Origin: Rhizobium sp. ASV20
GTDB taxonomy: Bacteria; Pseudomonadota; Alphaproteobacteria; Rhizobiales; Rhizobiaceae
NCBI RefSeq assembly: GCF_016429015.1
Contig: NZ_JAELTU010000055.1
Span: 1-41,352, forward strand
Reading direction: 5' to 3'
Length of the DNA: 41,352 nucleotides
A program made the translations under genes and the position numbers. Below the pieces are notes generated by a model. It saw only the letters and a list, made by a program, of their open reading frames with translations, did no database searches and was not told the origin of the DNA. Positions 32,674-40,776 of the stretch are shown here, in pieces (the first letter of the stretch is position 1; every line of letters starts with the position of its first letter).

Positions 32674-33819
32674 CTAATTCACTGCTCTTGAAACCCGCAG
32701 GAGCGCGCCATTGTCTTCGTCCGTGGTGATCAAAAGCGCGCCGTCGGGCGCGACGACGATGTCGCGCATGCGGCCGAATTTGCCTTCGAACATGCGCTCA
32801 CGCTCGGTGATCTTGCCGCTTCCGTCACGATCGAGGCGTGACAGCAGCTGGAATTTCAACGCGGTCACCAGCAGGTCGCCGTTCCATTCGGGAAACATCT
32901 TGCCGCGGTAGACGGCAATCGCGCCGGGGGCGATCGACGGATCCCAATAGAAAAGCGGTTGCTCCATGCCTTTCTTCGCGGTGCCGACACCAATCTTCGT
33001 GCCGTTGTAGTTGGTGCCATAGGAGATGACCGGCCAGCCGTAATTCTTGCCGGCTTCTGGCGTGTTGATTTCGTCGCCGCCTTTCGCACCGTGTTCGGCC
33101 GTATACAGCTTGTTCGTCTCACTATCGAAGGTGATGCCCTGCGGATTGCGATGGCCTTTCGACCAGATTTCGGGCCGGGCGCGTTCACCGTTCTTGAAGG
33201 GATTGTCGGCGGGAATGCTGCCGTCGGAGCCGATATGGATGATCGAGCCGGCATCGTCGTGAAAATCCTGGGCGCGGTCCTGTTGGCCACGATCGCCGAG
33301 GCCGACGAAGAGACTACCGTCCTTGGCGATGGCAATGCGCGAGCCGTATTGGATATTGCCGTGCGACAGCCTGTTCATCACGAAGATGCGCTTTACGTGG
33401 GTGAGCTGTGTTCCGTCTGCCGACAGTCTTGCGCGCATGACAGCGGTGCCGCTGCCGCCGGCTCCCGACACGGAAGCGGTGAAGTAGAGTGTTCGATTGC
33501 TGCTGAATTTCGGATCGAGCTCGACATCCAGCAGGCCGCCCTGTCCGCGAGCATGAACCGGCGGCACTCCAGCAATTTCCGGTGATACTTTACCATCCCG
33601 GATCAGGCGCATGCGCCCTGTTCGTTCCGTGACGAGATAGGTGCCGTCGGGCAGGACGGCGACTGCCCAGGGGTGTTCGAGCCCGGTGGCTATGGTTTCG
33701 ACCTTGAGCGCTACCTTTTGCGTCTTGAAGGGTTGTGCGGTATCCGCGATCGCGAGACTTGCGGGCAACAAGACGGAGGCTGCAAAGGCAATTGAAAGTC
33801 GTGTTGCTCCGACGCGCAT
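32674..33819 (-). CDS. soluble PQQ-dependent sugar dehydrogenase (glucose/sorbosone dehydrogenase family)
   Basis: 381 residues with a signal peptide cut after AIA (23-25), so a periplasmic protein. The six-bladed propeller landmarks are present: GLEHPWAVAVLPDGTYLVTER near the start, GHRNPQGI, AEHGAKGGDEIN and NYGWPVISYG, and the end IVVAPDGALLITTDEDNGALLRV. Relatives such as E. coli YliI use PQQ to oxidise aldose sugars. The start at 33819 has GGGGA seven bases before it; the ATG at 33834 is possible. PQQ synthesis genes are not in the window. Confidence 0.9.
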   Translation of the reverse strand: MRVGATRLSIAFAASVLLPASLAIADTAQPFKTQKVALKVETIATGLEHPWAVAVLPDGTYLVTERTGRMRLIRDGKVSPEIAGVPPVHARGQGGLLDVELDPKFSSNRTLYFTASVSGAGGSGTAVMRARLSADGTQLTHVKRIFVMNRLSHGNIQYGSRIAIAKDGSLFVGLGDRGQQDRAQDFHDDAGSIIHIGSDGSIPADNPFKNGERARPEIWSKGHRNPQGITFDSETNKLYTAEHGAKGGDEINTPEAGKNYGWPVISYGTNYNGTKIGVGTAKKGMEQPLFYWDPSIAPGAIAVYRGKMFPEWNGDLLVTALKFQLLSRLDRDGSGKITERERMFEGKFGRMRDIVVAPDGALLITTDEDNGALLRVSRAVN

Positions 33820-33834
33820 GTTTCCATCCCCCAT

Positions 33835-34325
33835 TATACTGCTTTCGCAAGGTGGGTCGAAGTATACATCGTTCAAGGCTGTGCATGGTGTAGATAACGT
33901 CTTTGTGTTCGCAAGTTCGACACAACCATTCGCCGAGCCTTCGAACTGGCCCGCCGCCGAAGGCGTCGATTTCTCGATACAAAACCCGGATCATCGCCTC
34001 ACGAAAGACGGCGATCTCAGGATGCTATTGTTTTACATTGGAAATCCTGGCTCTCTTGAGAAATTGAATCAGGAACTTCGCAAACTGATTCAAGCTTTGA
34101 GCGTCGGCGTGTGTGGTTCTGTTTGCGGAAGGACTGTCAAAATGCCGGTCGCGGTGTCGCCCGCACACACCAAAAGGGAAGAGGAGATCCGGCCCGAAAG
34201 CCGGGAAATAAAGCCACTGTGACGCCTTTACGCTTGAAACGTTGGCCCATATTCGACATAGAGCTTAGCGCAGAAATCTGGTCCACAGGCTTTCTGCCCA
34301 CTTCAACCGAATAGGACCGATCACC
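33835..34325. other. divergent intergenic region, sugar dehydrogenase to aspartate aminotransferase
   Basis: About 490 bases without a supported gene. It holds the perfect inverted repeat at 34066-34095, a hairpin CCGGC-6-GCCGG at 34189-34204, and TTGAAA at 34234-34239 as a possible -35 for the aminotransferase gene with a weak -10 near 34257. No RNA gene was recognised. Confidence 0.5.
34066..34095. repeat. perfect 9-bp inverted repeat
   Basis: TTGAATCAG (34066-34074) and CTGATTCAA (34087-34095) are exact complements with a 12-base spacer. It lies 230 bases before the aminotransferase start and 250 from the sugar dehydrogenase start. Symmetry suits a dimeric regulator; no T-run follows. Confidence 0.6.
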
Positions 34326-35528
34326 ATGGCCTTTCTTGCCGACGCTCTTTCCCGTGTAAAGCCTTCTGCCACCATCGCCGTTTCGCAGAAAGCGCGTGAA
34401 CTGAAAGCAAAAGGACGCGACGTGATCGGCCTCGGCGCCGGTGAGCCCGATTTCGATACGCCTGATAATATCAAGACGGCCGCCATCGACGCGATCAATC
34501 GCGGCGAGACAAAGTACACGCCTGTCGCCGGCATCCCGGAACTGCGCAAGGCGATCGCCGCCAAGTTCAAGCGCGAGAACAATCTGGATTACACGCCCGA
34601 GCAGACCATCGTCGGCACGGGCGGCAAGCAGATCCTGTTCAACGCCTTCATGGCGACGTTGAACCCCGGCGATGAAGTCATCATTCCGACCCCTTACTGG
34701 GTTTCTTATCCGGAAATGGTGTCGCTTTGCGGCGGTACGCCGGTTTTCGTCGCGACGACGCAGGCCAACAACTTCAAGCTTCAGCCTGCCGATCTTGAGA
34801 AGGCCATCACGCCGAAGACCAAGTGGTTCATGTTCAACTCGCCGTCCAACCCGTCGGGTGCTGCCTATTCGCATGACGAGCTGAAGGCGCTGACGGACGT
34901 GCTGGTCAAGCATCCGCATGTCTGGATCCTGACCGACGACATGTATGAGCACCTGACCTATGGCGAGTTCAAGTTCGCCACGCCGGTCGAAGTCGAGCCG
35001 AGCCTCTACGACCGCACGCTGACGATGAACGGTGTGTCGAAGGCCTATGCCATGACCGGCTGGCGTATCGGCTATGCCGCCGGGCCGCTGCAGCTCATCA
35101 AGGCCATGGACATGATCCAGGGCCAGCAGACCTCGGGTGCGACCTCGATCGCGCAGTGGGCTGCCGTCGAAGCGCTGAACGGTCCGCAGGACTTCATTCC
35201 GCGCAACAAGAAGATCTTCGAAGGTCGTCGCGATCTCGTTGTCTCGATGCTGAACCAGGCAAAGGGTCTTTCCTGCCCGGTTCCGGAAGGCGCCTTCTAT
35301 GTCTACCCGTCCTGCGCCGGCCTGATCGGCAAGACGGCTCCGACCGGCAAGGTCATCGAGACGGACGAAGACTTCGTGTCCGAGCTGCTGGAATCGGAGG
35401 GTGTTGCCGTGGTCCATGGTTCGGCTTTCGGCCTCGGCCCGAACTTCCGCATCTCCTATGCGACCTCGGAAGAGCTGCTTGAAGAAGCTTGCCGCCGCAT
35501 CCAGCGCTTCTGCGGCGCTTGCAAGTAA
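34326..35528 (+). CDS. aatA: aspartate aminotransferase (class I, Ib type)
   Basis: Exchanges the amino group between aspartate and 2-oxoglutarate with PLP as cofactor; it also may act on aromatic or prephenate substrates in this subgroup. The 400 residues match the alphaproteobacterial enzyme (AatA). Landmarks: GAGEPDF (37-43), SPSNPSG with Asn175, the DDMYEHL loop, and the PLP lysine 239 in NGVSKAYAMTGWRIGY. The C-terminal NFRISYA arginine binds the substrate carboxylate. The gene ends in a strong terminator and is a single transcription unit. Confidence 0.95.
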   Translation: MAFLADALSRVKPSATIAVSQKARELKAKGRDVIGLGAGEPDFDTPDNIKTAAIDAINRGETKYTPVAGIPELRKAIAAKFKRENNLDYTPEQTIVGTGGKQILFNAFMATLNPGDEVIIPTPYWVSYPEMVSLCGGTPVFVATTQANNFKLQPADLEKAITPKTKWFMFNSPSNPSGAAYSHDELKALTDVLVKHPHVWILTDDMYEHLTYGEFKFATPVEVEPSLYDRTLTMNGVSKAYAMTGWRIGYAAGPLQLIKAMDMIQGQQTSGATSIAQWAAVEALNGPQDFIPRNKKIFEGRRDLVVSMLNQAKGLSCPVPEGAFYVYPSCAGLIGKTAPTGKVIETDEDFVSELLESEGVAVVHGSAFGLGPNFRISYATSEELLEEACRRIQRFCGACK

Positions 35529-35551
35529 GCGGTCGAAAATAGATCAAACGA

Positions 35552-35579
35552 AAGCCCGCCAGAGATGGCGGGCTTTTTT
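35552..35579 (+). terminator. intrinsic terminator after aatA
   Basis: AAGCCCGCC (35552-35560) and GGCGGGCTT (35567-35575) form a perfect 9-bp stem with a 6-base loop and are followed by T. Confidence 0.93.
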
Positions 35580-35669
35580 GTGTTCAGGCTGGCGGTTTGG
35601 GCTTCATCAACTGATTCAAGCGTCTCGTGCTTTGAGTCCGCTTTGAGGTGCAAGTATTTGAAATTGCGG

Positions 35670-36767
35670 TCAAAGTCCGAGCGCCGTCAGCATAATGAAG
35701 GTGGCGAAGAGAATGAAATGGGTCATGCCCTCGATGGCATTGGTTTCACCGTCATTGAGGTTGATGGCCGCGACGATGAGCGTGATCATCACCATGACAG
35801 TCTGCACCGGCGACATGGCCATGATGAACGGCTGGCCCGTGTAGAGTGCGATCGCCTCCATGACCGGTACGGTCAGGATGACCGTCGATAACGAAGCGCC
35901 CAAGGCGATGTTGACCGTCGCTTGCATGCGGTTCCGCAGCGCCGCACGCAGGGCGGTCAGGATTTCCGGGGCGGCCGAGATTGCGGCGACGACGATTGCG
36001 GCGATTGCGGGTGGCGCGCCGGTGCCTCTCAGGCCGGTGTCCATGAATACGGACATGAATTCCGCCAGCACGCCGATCAGGACGACGCCGATCAGAATGG
36101 TGACGATGGATGTCGTTGTGGATTCATCCTCGTGATGTTCTTCGGGCATCGCGAGCTTCTTCTCGGCGCGCGGATAGCTGTAGCTGAAGAAATAGCTGTG
36201 CCTGCCCACCTGCATGCGCAGGAACAATGCGTAGAGCGCGATCATCGCGACGATGGTGAAGGCGGAATAGTAGTGCCACTTTGCTCCGGGGATGAACTCC
36301 GGCACGATCATCGAAATTCCCATGGCGGTCAGGATCATCACGCCATAGGTTCTGCTGGAGTCGTCGTTATAGGGCTGCTCGCCATGCTTCAGGCCACCGA
36401 GAAGGGCAGCCAGACCGAGGATGCCGTTGATGTCGAGCATGACAGCCGCGTAGATCGTGTCACGCACCAGCGTCGGTGAACTTTCGCCGCTCATCATGAT
36501 GGCGAGAATAATGACTTCCACGGCAACGGCCGAAAGCGTCAGAATCATTGTGCCGTAGGGGTCACCGACCTTGACCGCAAGCGTCTCCGCATGATGCGCG
36601 ACGCGCATCGATGCCAGTACAATCGTTGCGATCAACGCGGCTGCCGCGATCATTGATGCGGTCTGTCCCATTTCCAGCACCGAATGCTCGCCAATATAGG
36701 CAATGACGGCAATTGCCAGCGCCACCAAGAGGGCTTTTTCCTGCTTGAACCACTTCACTGTATTCAC
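35670..36767 (-). CDS. ChaA-like calcium(sodium)/proton antiporter
   Basis: 365 residues with about 11 helices, the CaCA plan and the length of E. coli ChaA (366). Conserved acidic segments are visible: SAVAVEVIILAIMMSGESSPTLVRDT in the first half (for example VAVEVIILA) and AAISAAPEILTALRAALRN in the second. A histidine/acid-rich central loop (EEHHEDEST) is typical. It would export Ca2+ or Na+ for H+. I chose the GTG at 36767 because AAGGTGGGG lies just before it; an in-frame ATG at 36854 gives an unlike N-terminal extension of 29 residues. Confidence 0.9.
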   Translation of the reverse strand: MNTVKWFKQEKALLVALAIAVIAYIGEHSVLEMGQTASMIAAAALIATIVLASMRVAHHAETLAVKVGDPYGTMILTLSAVAVEVIILAIMMSGESSPTLVRDTIYAAVMLDINGILGLAALLGGLKHGEQPYNDDSSRTYGVMILTAMGISMIVPEFIPGAKWHYYSAFTIVAMIALYALFLRMQVGRHSYFFSYSYPRAEKKLAMPEEHHEDESTTTSIVTILIGVVLIGVLAEFMSVFMDTGLRGTGAPPAIAAIVVAAISAAPEILTALRAALRNRMQATVNIALGASLSTVILTVPVMEAIALYTGQPFIMAMSPVQTVMVMITLIVAAINLNDGETNAIEGMTHFILFATFIMLTALGL

Positions 36768-36986
36768 GTTCCCCACCTTTTGCGCCGATTCACGGTTGCA
36801 CTCTAAATCAATGATTTCGCACATCAAGCGGGCGGGATTTGCAGTTAGAACCATTTAATGAAATACTGTGCGCGTCGGTCTGCCCACCCCAAACGTCGCG
36901 GCATCCTCGAATCCGTCTCAGATGCACGCGGTCCTGCCGGTAACGTCCGGTCCTGCAGGTCTTGGCAGATGAGAAGGAGGGTTTGA

Positions 36987-37268
36987 ATGGTCAAGGTCGT
37001 TTACGAAATCGTACCGCATGACGGTGGATGGGCATATCGTTTCCACGATGTCTATTCAGAAGCGTTTCCGACACATTCCGAGGCCGTGGAGGCCGCAAGG
37101 ATTGTTGCGGCAGAGCAGCAGGTGGGAGGAGACTCCGCGGAGATCAGCTGGCAGGACGAAAGCGGCAAGTGGCATGAGGAATATGCCGATGGCGGTGACC
37201 GCCCTGAAACGGAAGTCATTGACGGCCAGAAGCATTTTCCGCCGGTGGATACGGCTCCCGGTGCCTAA
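36987..37268 (+). CDS. small DUF2188-like protein
   Basis: 93 residues. VVYEIVPHDGGWAYRFHDVYSEAFPTHSEAVEAARIVAAEQQ (read as YEIVPHDGGWAYR, THSEAVEAAR) resembles DUF2188: a compact fold with a single W and a helix of A/R residues. The end is acidic and likely disordered. The ribosome site AGAAGGAGGG is strong and decides the start. Function unknown. Confidence 0.8.
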   Translation: MVKVVYEIVPHDGGWAYRFHDVYSEAFPTHSEAVEAARIVAAEQQVGGDSAEISWQDESGKWHEEYADGGDRPETEVIDGQKHFPPVDTAPGA

Positions 37269-37416
37269 GCGGGTCGATTGTCTTCTTGATGCCCTGGACT
37301 GATATCGTGTCGATATGCTCGATCGTCTGGGCATGAGGTGGTGGCGATTCAGCAGGCTTGTCGGGGATGAGTTCAAGGTCCTTCGGCCGGCTCGGATCGT
37401 ACGGTGTAAGTTCCAC
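37216..37416 (-). CDS. possible small protein after the LysR gene
   Basis: A 66-residue frame, proline-rich and without membrane segment. It starts at GTG, 14 bases beyond the LysR stop on the same strand, and its end overlaps the DUF2188-like gene by 53 bases on the other strand. AGGAGGG lies about 20 bases before the GTG, too far for a normal ribosome site. Codon use in the first 45 codons looks only moderately coding. It may be spurious. Confidence 0.3.
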   Translation of the reverse strand: MELTPYDPSRPKDLELIPDKPAESPPPHAQTIEHIDTISVQGIKKTIDPLRHREPYPPAENASGRQ

Positions 37417-37430
37417 GGCTGTCGCCGTGA

Positions 37431-38342
37431 CTATTGTCCCTCCTGGTCGTTTCCTTTCGCATAATCCTGCAAGCCGGCGACGAGCGCGTCGAATGTCACG
37501 CGGCAGCGTGGTGATGTCTTCAGGTTTTCATGCATCACGATCCAGGTGTCTATCGTGACTTCCATCTCGGGTAAAAGCCGTTCAAGGTTGGCGTCGCGTT
37601 TGGCCAAGGGTATCTGATAGAAGCTGATGCCGATGCCGGATCGCAGGGCGTTGTGCAGAACGATGCTGTGGTCGGATCGAAAGCTGAACGAGATGCCGTC
37701 GAGCATCGGATAGCGTTTTATCATGGTTCGGATGTAGGCGGTTTGCCGATCGAAGCCGATCAGTTTGTGTCGGCGGAGATCCGCCATCGTCTCAGGCCTG
37801 CCGTGTCGCTCGATATAGCTCTTATGCGCGAAAAGACCCAGGGAGATTACGCCGACATGGCGGGCCAGCAGCGCTTCTTGCGCCGGCGCGACCATGCGGA
37901 CGGCAATATCGGCCTCGCGCTGCAACAGATCCTCAACGACGTCGGACGCGGATAATTCCACGATCAGGTCGGGGTACTGTGCCTGCAGCCCGGCAAGAAT
38001 GGGCGGCAATACTTCCGTTCCGATCACCTCGCTGGCGCTGATGCGCACGGTGCCGCTGACTTTCTCCCTGGAGCCGGTGGCGGCGCGCAACAGCGCGGCA
38101 GTCGTGCTGGCCAGCGTCTCGGCATAGGGTTTCAGGACGAGGGCGGCATCGGTCGGCAGTAGACCCTGCTGCGAGCGCGTGAACAATTCGGAGCCGACGG
38201 ATTGCTCGAGCGCGTCGATATGGCGGCCGACTGTCGGCTGCGTCAGGCCAAGCTCGCGCGCGGCCGCCGATAGTGAGCCGTGCTCCAGCACCGCGAGGAA
38301 GGTGCGATAGAAATCCCAACTTGGTTCAGAGGATGATGTCAT
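37431..38342 (-). CDS. LysR-family transcriptional regulator
   Basis: 303 residues: an N-terminal winged helix (about 10-65, FYRTFLAVLEHGSLSAAAREL and TQPTVGRHIDALE as short landmarks) and an effector-binding domain from about 90, opening VSGTVRISASEVIGTEVLPPIL. It starts at the ATG 38342; a longer frame upstream has no proper ribosome site. It is divergent from the SDR gene, the classical LysR layout, so that gene is the likely target. Ligand unknown. Confidence 0.92.
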   Translation of the reverse strand: MTSSSEPSWDFYRTFLAVLEHGSLSAAARELGLTQPTVGRHIDALEQSVGSELFTRSQQGLLPTDAALVLKPYAETLASTTAALLRAATGSREKVSGTVRISASEVIGTEVLPPILAGLQAQYPDLIVELSASDVVEDLLQREADIAVRMVAPAQEALLARHVGVISLGLFAHKSYIERHGRPETMADLRRHKLIGFDRQTAYIRTMIKRYPMLDGISFSFRSDHSIVLHNALRSGIGISFYQIPLAKRDANLERLLPEMEVTIDTWIVMHENLKTSPRCRVTFDALVAGLQDYAKGNDQEGQ

Positions 38343-38354
38343 ACATTTATGTAT
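38341..38354. promoter_or_regulatory. palindrome at the LysR start, candidate operator
   Basis: ATACAT (38341-38346) and ATGTAT (38349-38354) are perfect complements with TT between. It overlaps the LysR start codon and lies in the 92-base spacer shared with the divergent SDR gene. A regulator bound here could block its own translation start region. Confidence 0.5.
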
Positions 38355-38434
38355 ATCATCTCTAGAATTTTCGGCAATTTTGTTTATCGAGAACTGCACG
38401 CATAGTCAGCTCATCGAAACCGATGGAGATGATT

Positions 38435-39412
38435 ATGAGCAACCCGACAGAGAACATAAAAACTGCTTTGATACTTGGCGCCACAGGCGGCATCGGCGGC
38501 ACAGTCGCCGAGGGGCTGGTTCTTCGCGGCTGGCACGTCCGCGCCCTGGGCCGAAACGCTGCTGAAGCGGCGCGTCGGCAGCCGAATTTCGAATGGGTTC
38601 AAGGCGATGCGATGAATTCCGAGGATGTGCTGAAGGCAGCCGAAGGAGCCGATGTCATCGTTCATGCCGTCAACCCGCCCGGCTACCGCAATTGGGGACA
38701 GCTCGTTTTGCCGATGCTGGACAATACTATCGCGGCCGCAAAGGCGGTTGGCGCACGGATCGTTCTGCCCGGCACCGTTTACAATTTTGGTCCCGACGTA
38801 TTCCCCAATCTCACCGAAGAGAGCGCGCAGCGACCGAAGACCCGCAAGGGGGCGATCCGTGTGCAGATGGAGCGGCGTTTGCGGGCCGCTGCGGAACAGG
38901 GCGACACGCCCGTTATCATCGTTCGCGCCGGCGACTTCTTCGGAGGCACGCGCGCCAACAGCTGGTTTTCGCAGGCGATGGTGACGCCGGGCAAGCCGAT
39001 CGGCACGATGACCTATCCAGGCAAGCGCGGTGTTGGCCATCAATGGGCCTATCTGCCCGATGTCGCCGAAACGATGATCCAACTGATCGAAAAGGGTGAT
39101 GAACTGCCCGCTTTTGCCGTCTATCACATGCGCGGCCACTGGGACGGCGATGGCCGGCAGATGATCGATGCCGTGCAGCGCGTCGTTGGCCACGAGGTCA
39201 AGGTGAAGTCATTTCCCTGGTGGGTCGTGCCGCTTGCCTCGCCCTTCGTCACGTTGATGCGGGAACTGCGCGAGATGAGCTACCTGTGGGATGAACCGCT
39301 GCAGATGCGAAACGACAAACTGGTGGCTGTTCTCGGCGAGGAGCCGCATACGCCGATCGACGAGGCTGTCCGCACTAGCTTGGTATCGATGGGTTGCCTG
39401 ACCACCGCATGA
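38435..39412 (+). CDS. NAD(P)-binding atypical SDR / epimerase-like protein
   Basis: 325 residues. The dinucleotide-binding loop is GATGGIGG (15-22), followed by an extended-SDR layout with HAVNPPGY, LPGTVYNFGP and VIIVRAGDFFGG. The catalytic YxxxK pair is not at its usual place: that stretch reads TRKGAIRVQMERR. This points to an atypical SDR, which may bind a cofactor without normal dehydrogenase chemistry. The start at 38435 has GGAG eight bases before it; 38423 is an alternative. Regulated probably by the divergent LysR gene. Confidence 0.85.
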   Translation: MSNPTENIKTALILGATGGIGGTVAEGLVLRGWHVRALGRNAAEAARRQPNFEWVQGDAMNSEDVLKAAEGADVIVHAVNPPGYRNWGQLVLPMLDNTIAAAKAVGARIVLPGTVYNFGPDVFPNLTEESAQRPKTRKGAIRVQMERRLRAAAEQGDTPVIIVRAGDFFGGTRANSWFSQAMVTPGKPIGTMTYPGKRGVGHQWAYLPDVAETMIQLIEKGDELPAFAVYHMRGHWDGDGRQMIDAVQRVVGHEVKVKSFPWWVVPLASPFVTLMRELREMSYLWDEPLQMRNDKLVAVLGEEPHTPIDEAVRTSLVSMGCLTTA

Positions 39413-39543
39413 GCCGGCCTGGCATGTTGCGCAAAGTGCATGGGGATGCTGCGACGACGGCGTGCGCGGAAACACGTGATGGATGCCGGAGACGCATGTA
39501 GAACCGAATTTGGTTGAGCCTCGCTGATTTTGCCCCCAGAACA

Positions 39544-39574
39544 GAAAGCCCGCAACGATCCGTTGCGGGCTTTC
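39544..39574. terminator. bidirectional terminator between SDR and old yellow enzyme genes
   Basis: GAAAGCCCGCAACG (39544-39557) and CGTTGCGGGCTTTC (39561-39574) are perfect 14-bp complements with a 3-base loop. T-rich sequence follows on the plus strand, and the two genes are convergent. Confidence 0.85.
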
Positions 39575-39626
39575 TTTGAAGGTATGGACCCGATCCCGGC
39601 GTCACCGGGGTAACGAAAGGTCCGTT

Positions 39627-40739
39627 TTAAGCGGCCTCATCCAGTGTCGGATAGTCGGCATAGCCCTTGGCGCCGCCGCCATAAAGGGTCGTCTGATCCC
39701 ATTGAGCAATCGGCGCGTTCTCCTCCAGGCGCCGGACGAAATCCGGGTTGGAGATGAAGGGTTTGCCGAAGGCGACGACATCGGCCTTGCCGCTTTCGAC
39801 GGCTTCAATTGCCATCTCGCGGGTATAGGCGTTGTTGACCATCCAGCCGGCCTTGCCGCCTGAGGCCTTATAGACGGCATGCAGCGCATCATAGTCGAAG
39901 GGCAGGGAGTCACGCTTGCCCCCGGTCTGACCCTCGATGACGTGGATATAGGCCAGATCATACTTCGCCAGACCCTCGACCACGTAGGTGAAGAGCTGCT
40001 GTGGAGCCGGATCGCTGGCGTCTCCCGAGGCCGTTACCGGCGAAATGCGGATCGCTGTGCGGCCGGCGCCGATTTCCTTGGTGATGGCATCGACCACCTC
40101 AAAAAGGAAGCGCGCGCGGTTTTCGATCGAGCCGCCATACTGATCGGTACGATCATTGACGTTGCCGCGCAGGAACTGATCGAGCAGGTAGCCGTTGGCA
40201 CCGTGGATCTCGACGCCATCGAAGCCGGCATCGATCGCCGCGCGAGCGGCCTTGCGATAGTCTTCGACAATGCCCGGAATTTCAGAGGTTTCCAGTGCGC
40301 GCGGCTCCGAGACATCGGCAAAGCCGCCGGTGCCGTCGCTGTTGACCAGATAGGTCTTCGAGGTTTCAGCGCGCCGGGAGGTGGAGGAAACCGGCTTGCC
40401 GCCATTCGGCTGTAGGGTGGTGTGGGAGATGCGGCCGACATGCCACATCTGCACGACGATCTTGCCGCCATTAGCGTGCACAGCGTCCGTCACTTTCTTC
40501 CAGCCATCGAGCGCTTCCTTGGTGTAAAGGCCCGGCACGTTGGCATAGCCTTGACCCTGCTGGGTTATAGCGGTCGCTTCCGTGATGATGAGGCCAGCGG
40601 TGGCGCGCTGGGCGTAGTACTTGACGTTCAGCTCGTTGGGCACGGCATTCGGGGAACGATTGCGGGTTAGTGGCGCCATCACGATGCGGTTGGCAAGCGA
40701 GATGTCGCCCAGCTTTGTTGGTTCAAACAGTTTGGTCAT
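39627..40739 (-). CDS. old yellow enzyme family NADH:flavin oxidoreductase
   Basis: 370 residues, an FMN-binding TIM barrel. It opens LFEPTKLGDISLANRIVMAPLTRNR. The substrate-anion site is HGANGY with His179, Asn182 and Tyr184, matching His191, Asn194 and Tyr196 of yeast OYE1. YGGSIENR (201-208) is also conserved. These enzymes reduce activated C=C bonds of enones, quinones, maleimides or nitro-compounds with NAD(P)H; E. coli NemA is a relative. The MFS gene lies 37 bases upstream on the same strand. Confidence 0.93.
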   Translation of the reverse strand: MTKLFEPTKLGDISLANRIVMAPLTRNRSPNAVPNELNVKYYAQRATAGLIITEATAITQQGQGYANVPGLYTKEALDGWKKVTDAVHANGGKIVVQMWHVGRISHTTLQPNGGKPVSSTSRRAETSKTYLVNSDGTGGFADVSEPRALETSEIPGIVEDYRKAARAAIDAGFDGVEIHGANGYLLDQFLRGNVNDRTDQYGGSIENRARFLFEVVDAITKEIGAGRTAIRISPVTASGDASDPAPQQLFTYVVEGLAKYDLAYIHVIEGQTGGKRDSLPFDYDALHAVYKASGGKAGWMVNNAYTREMAIEAVESGKADVVAFGKPFISNPDFVRRLEENAPIAQWDQTTLYGGGAKGYADYPTLDEAA

Positions 40740-40776
40740 GGTTCGTCCTTTCTATGTGGGGGGAGGATGAAGGATG

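Noticed and set aside
34137..35417. 426-codon minus-strand frame opposite aatA
   Set aside because: It is an Arg/His/Asp-rich shadow of the PLP enzyme gene and has no ribosome site.
36768..36854. ATG start of the antiporter at 36854
   Set aside because: The extra 29 residues are unlike ChaA proteins, while a GTG at 36767 has a strong ribosome site and gives the normal length.
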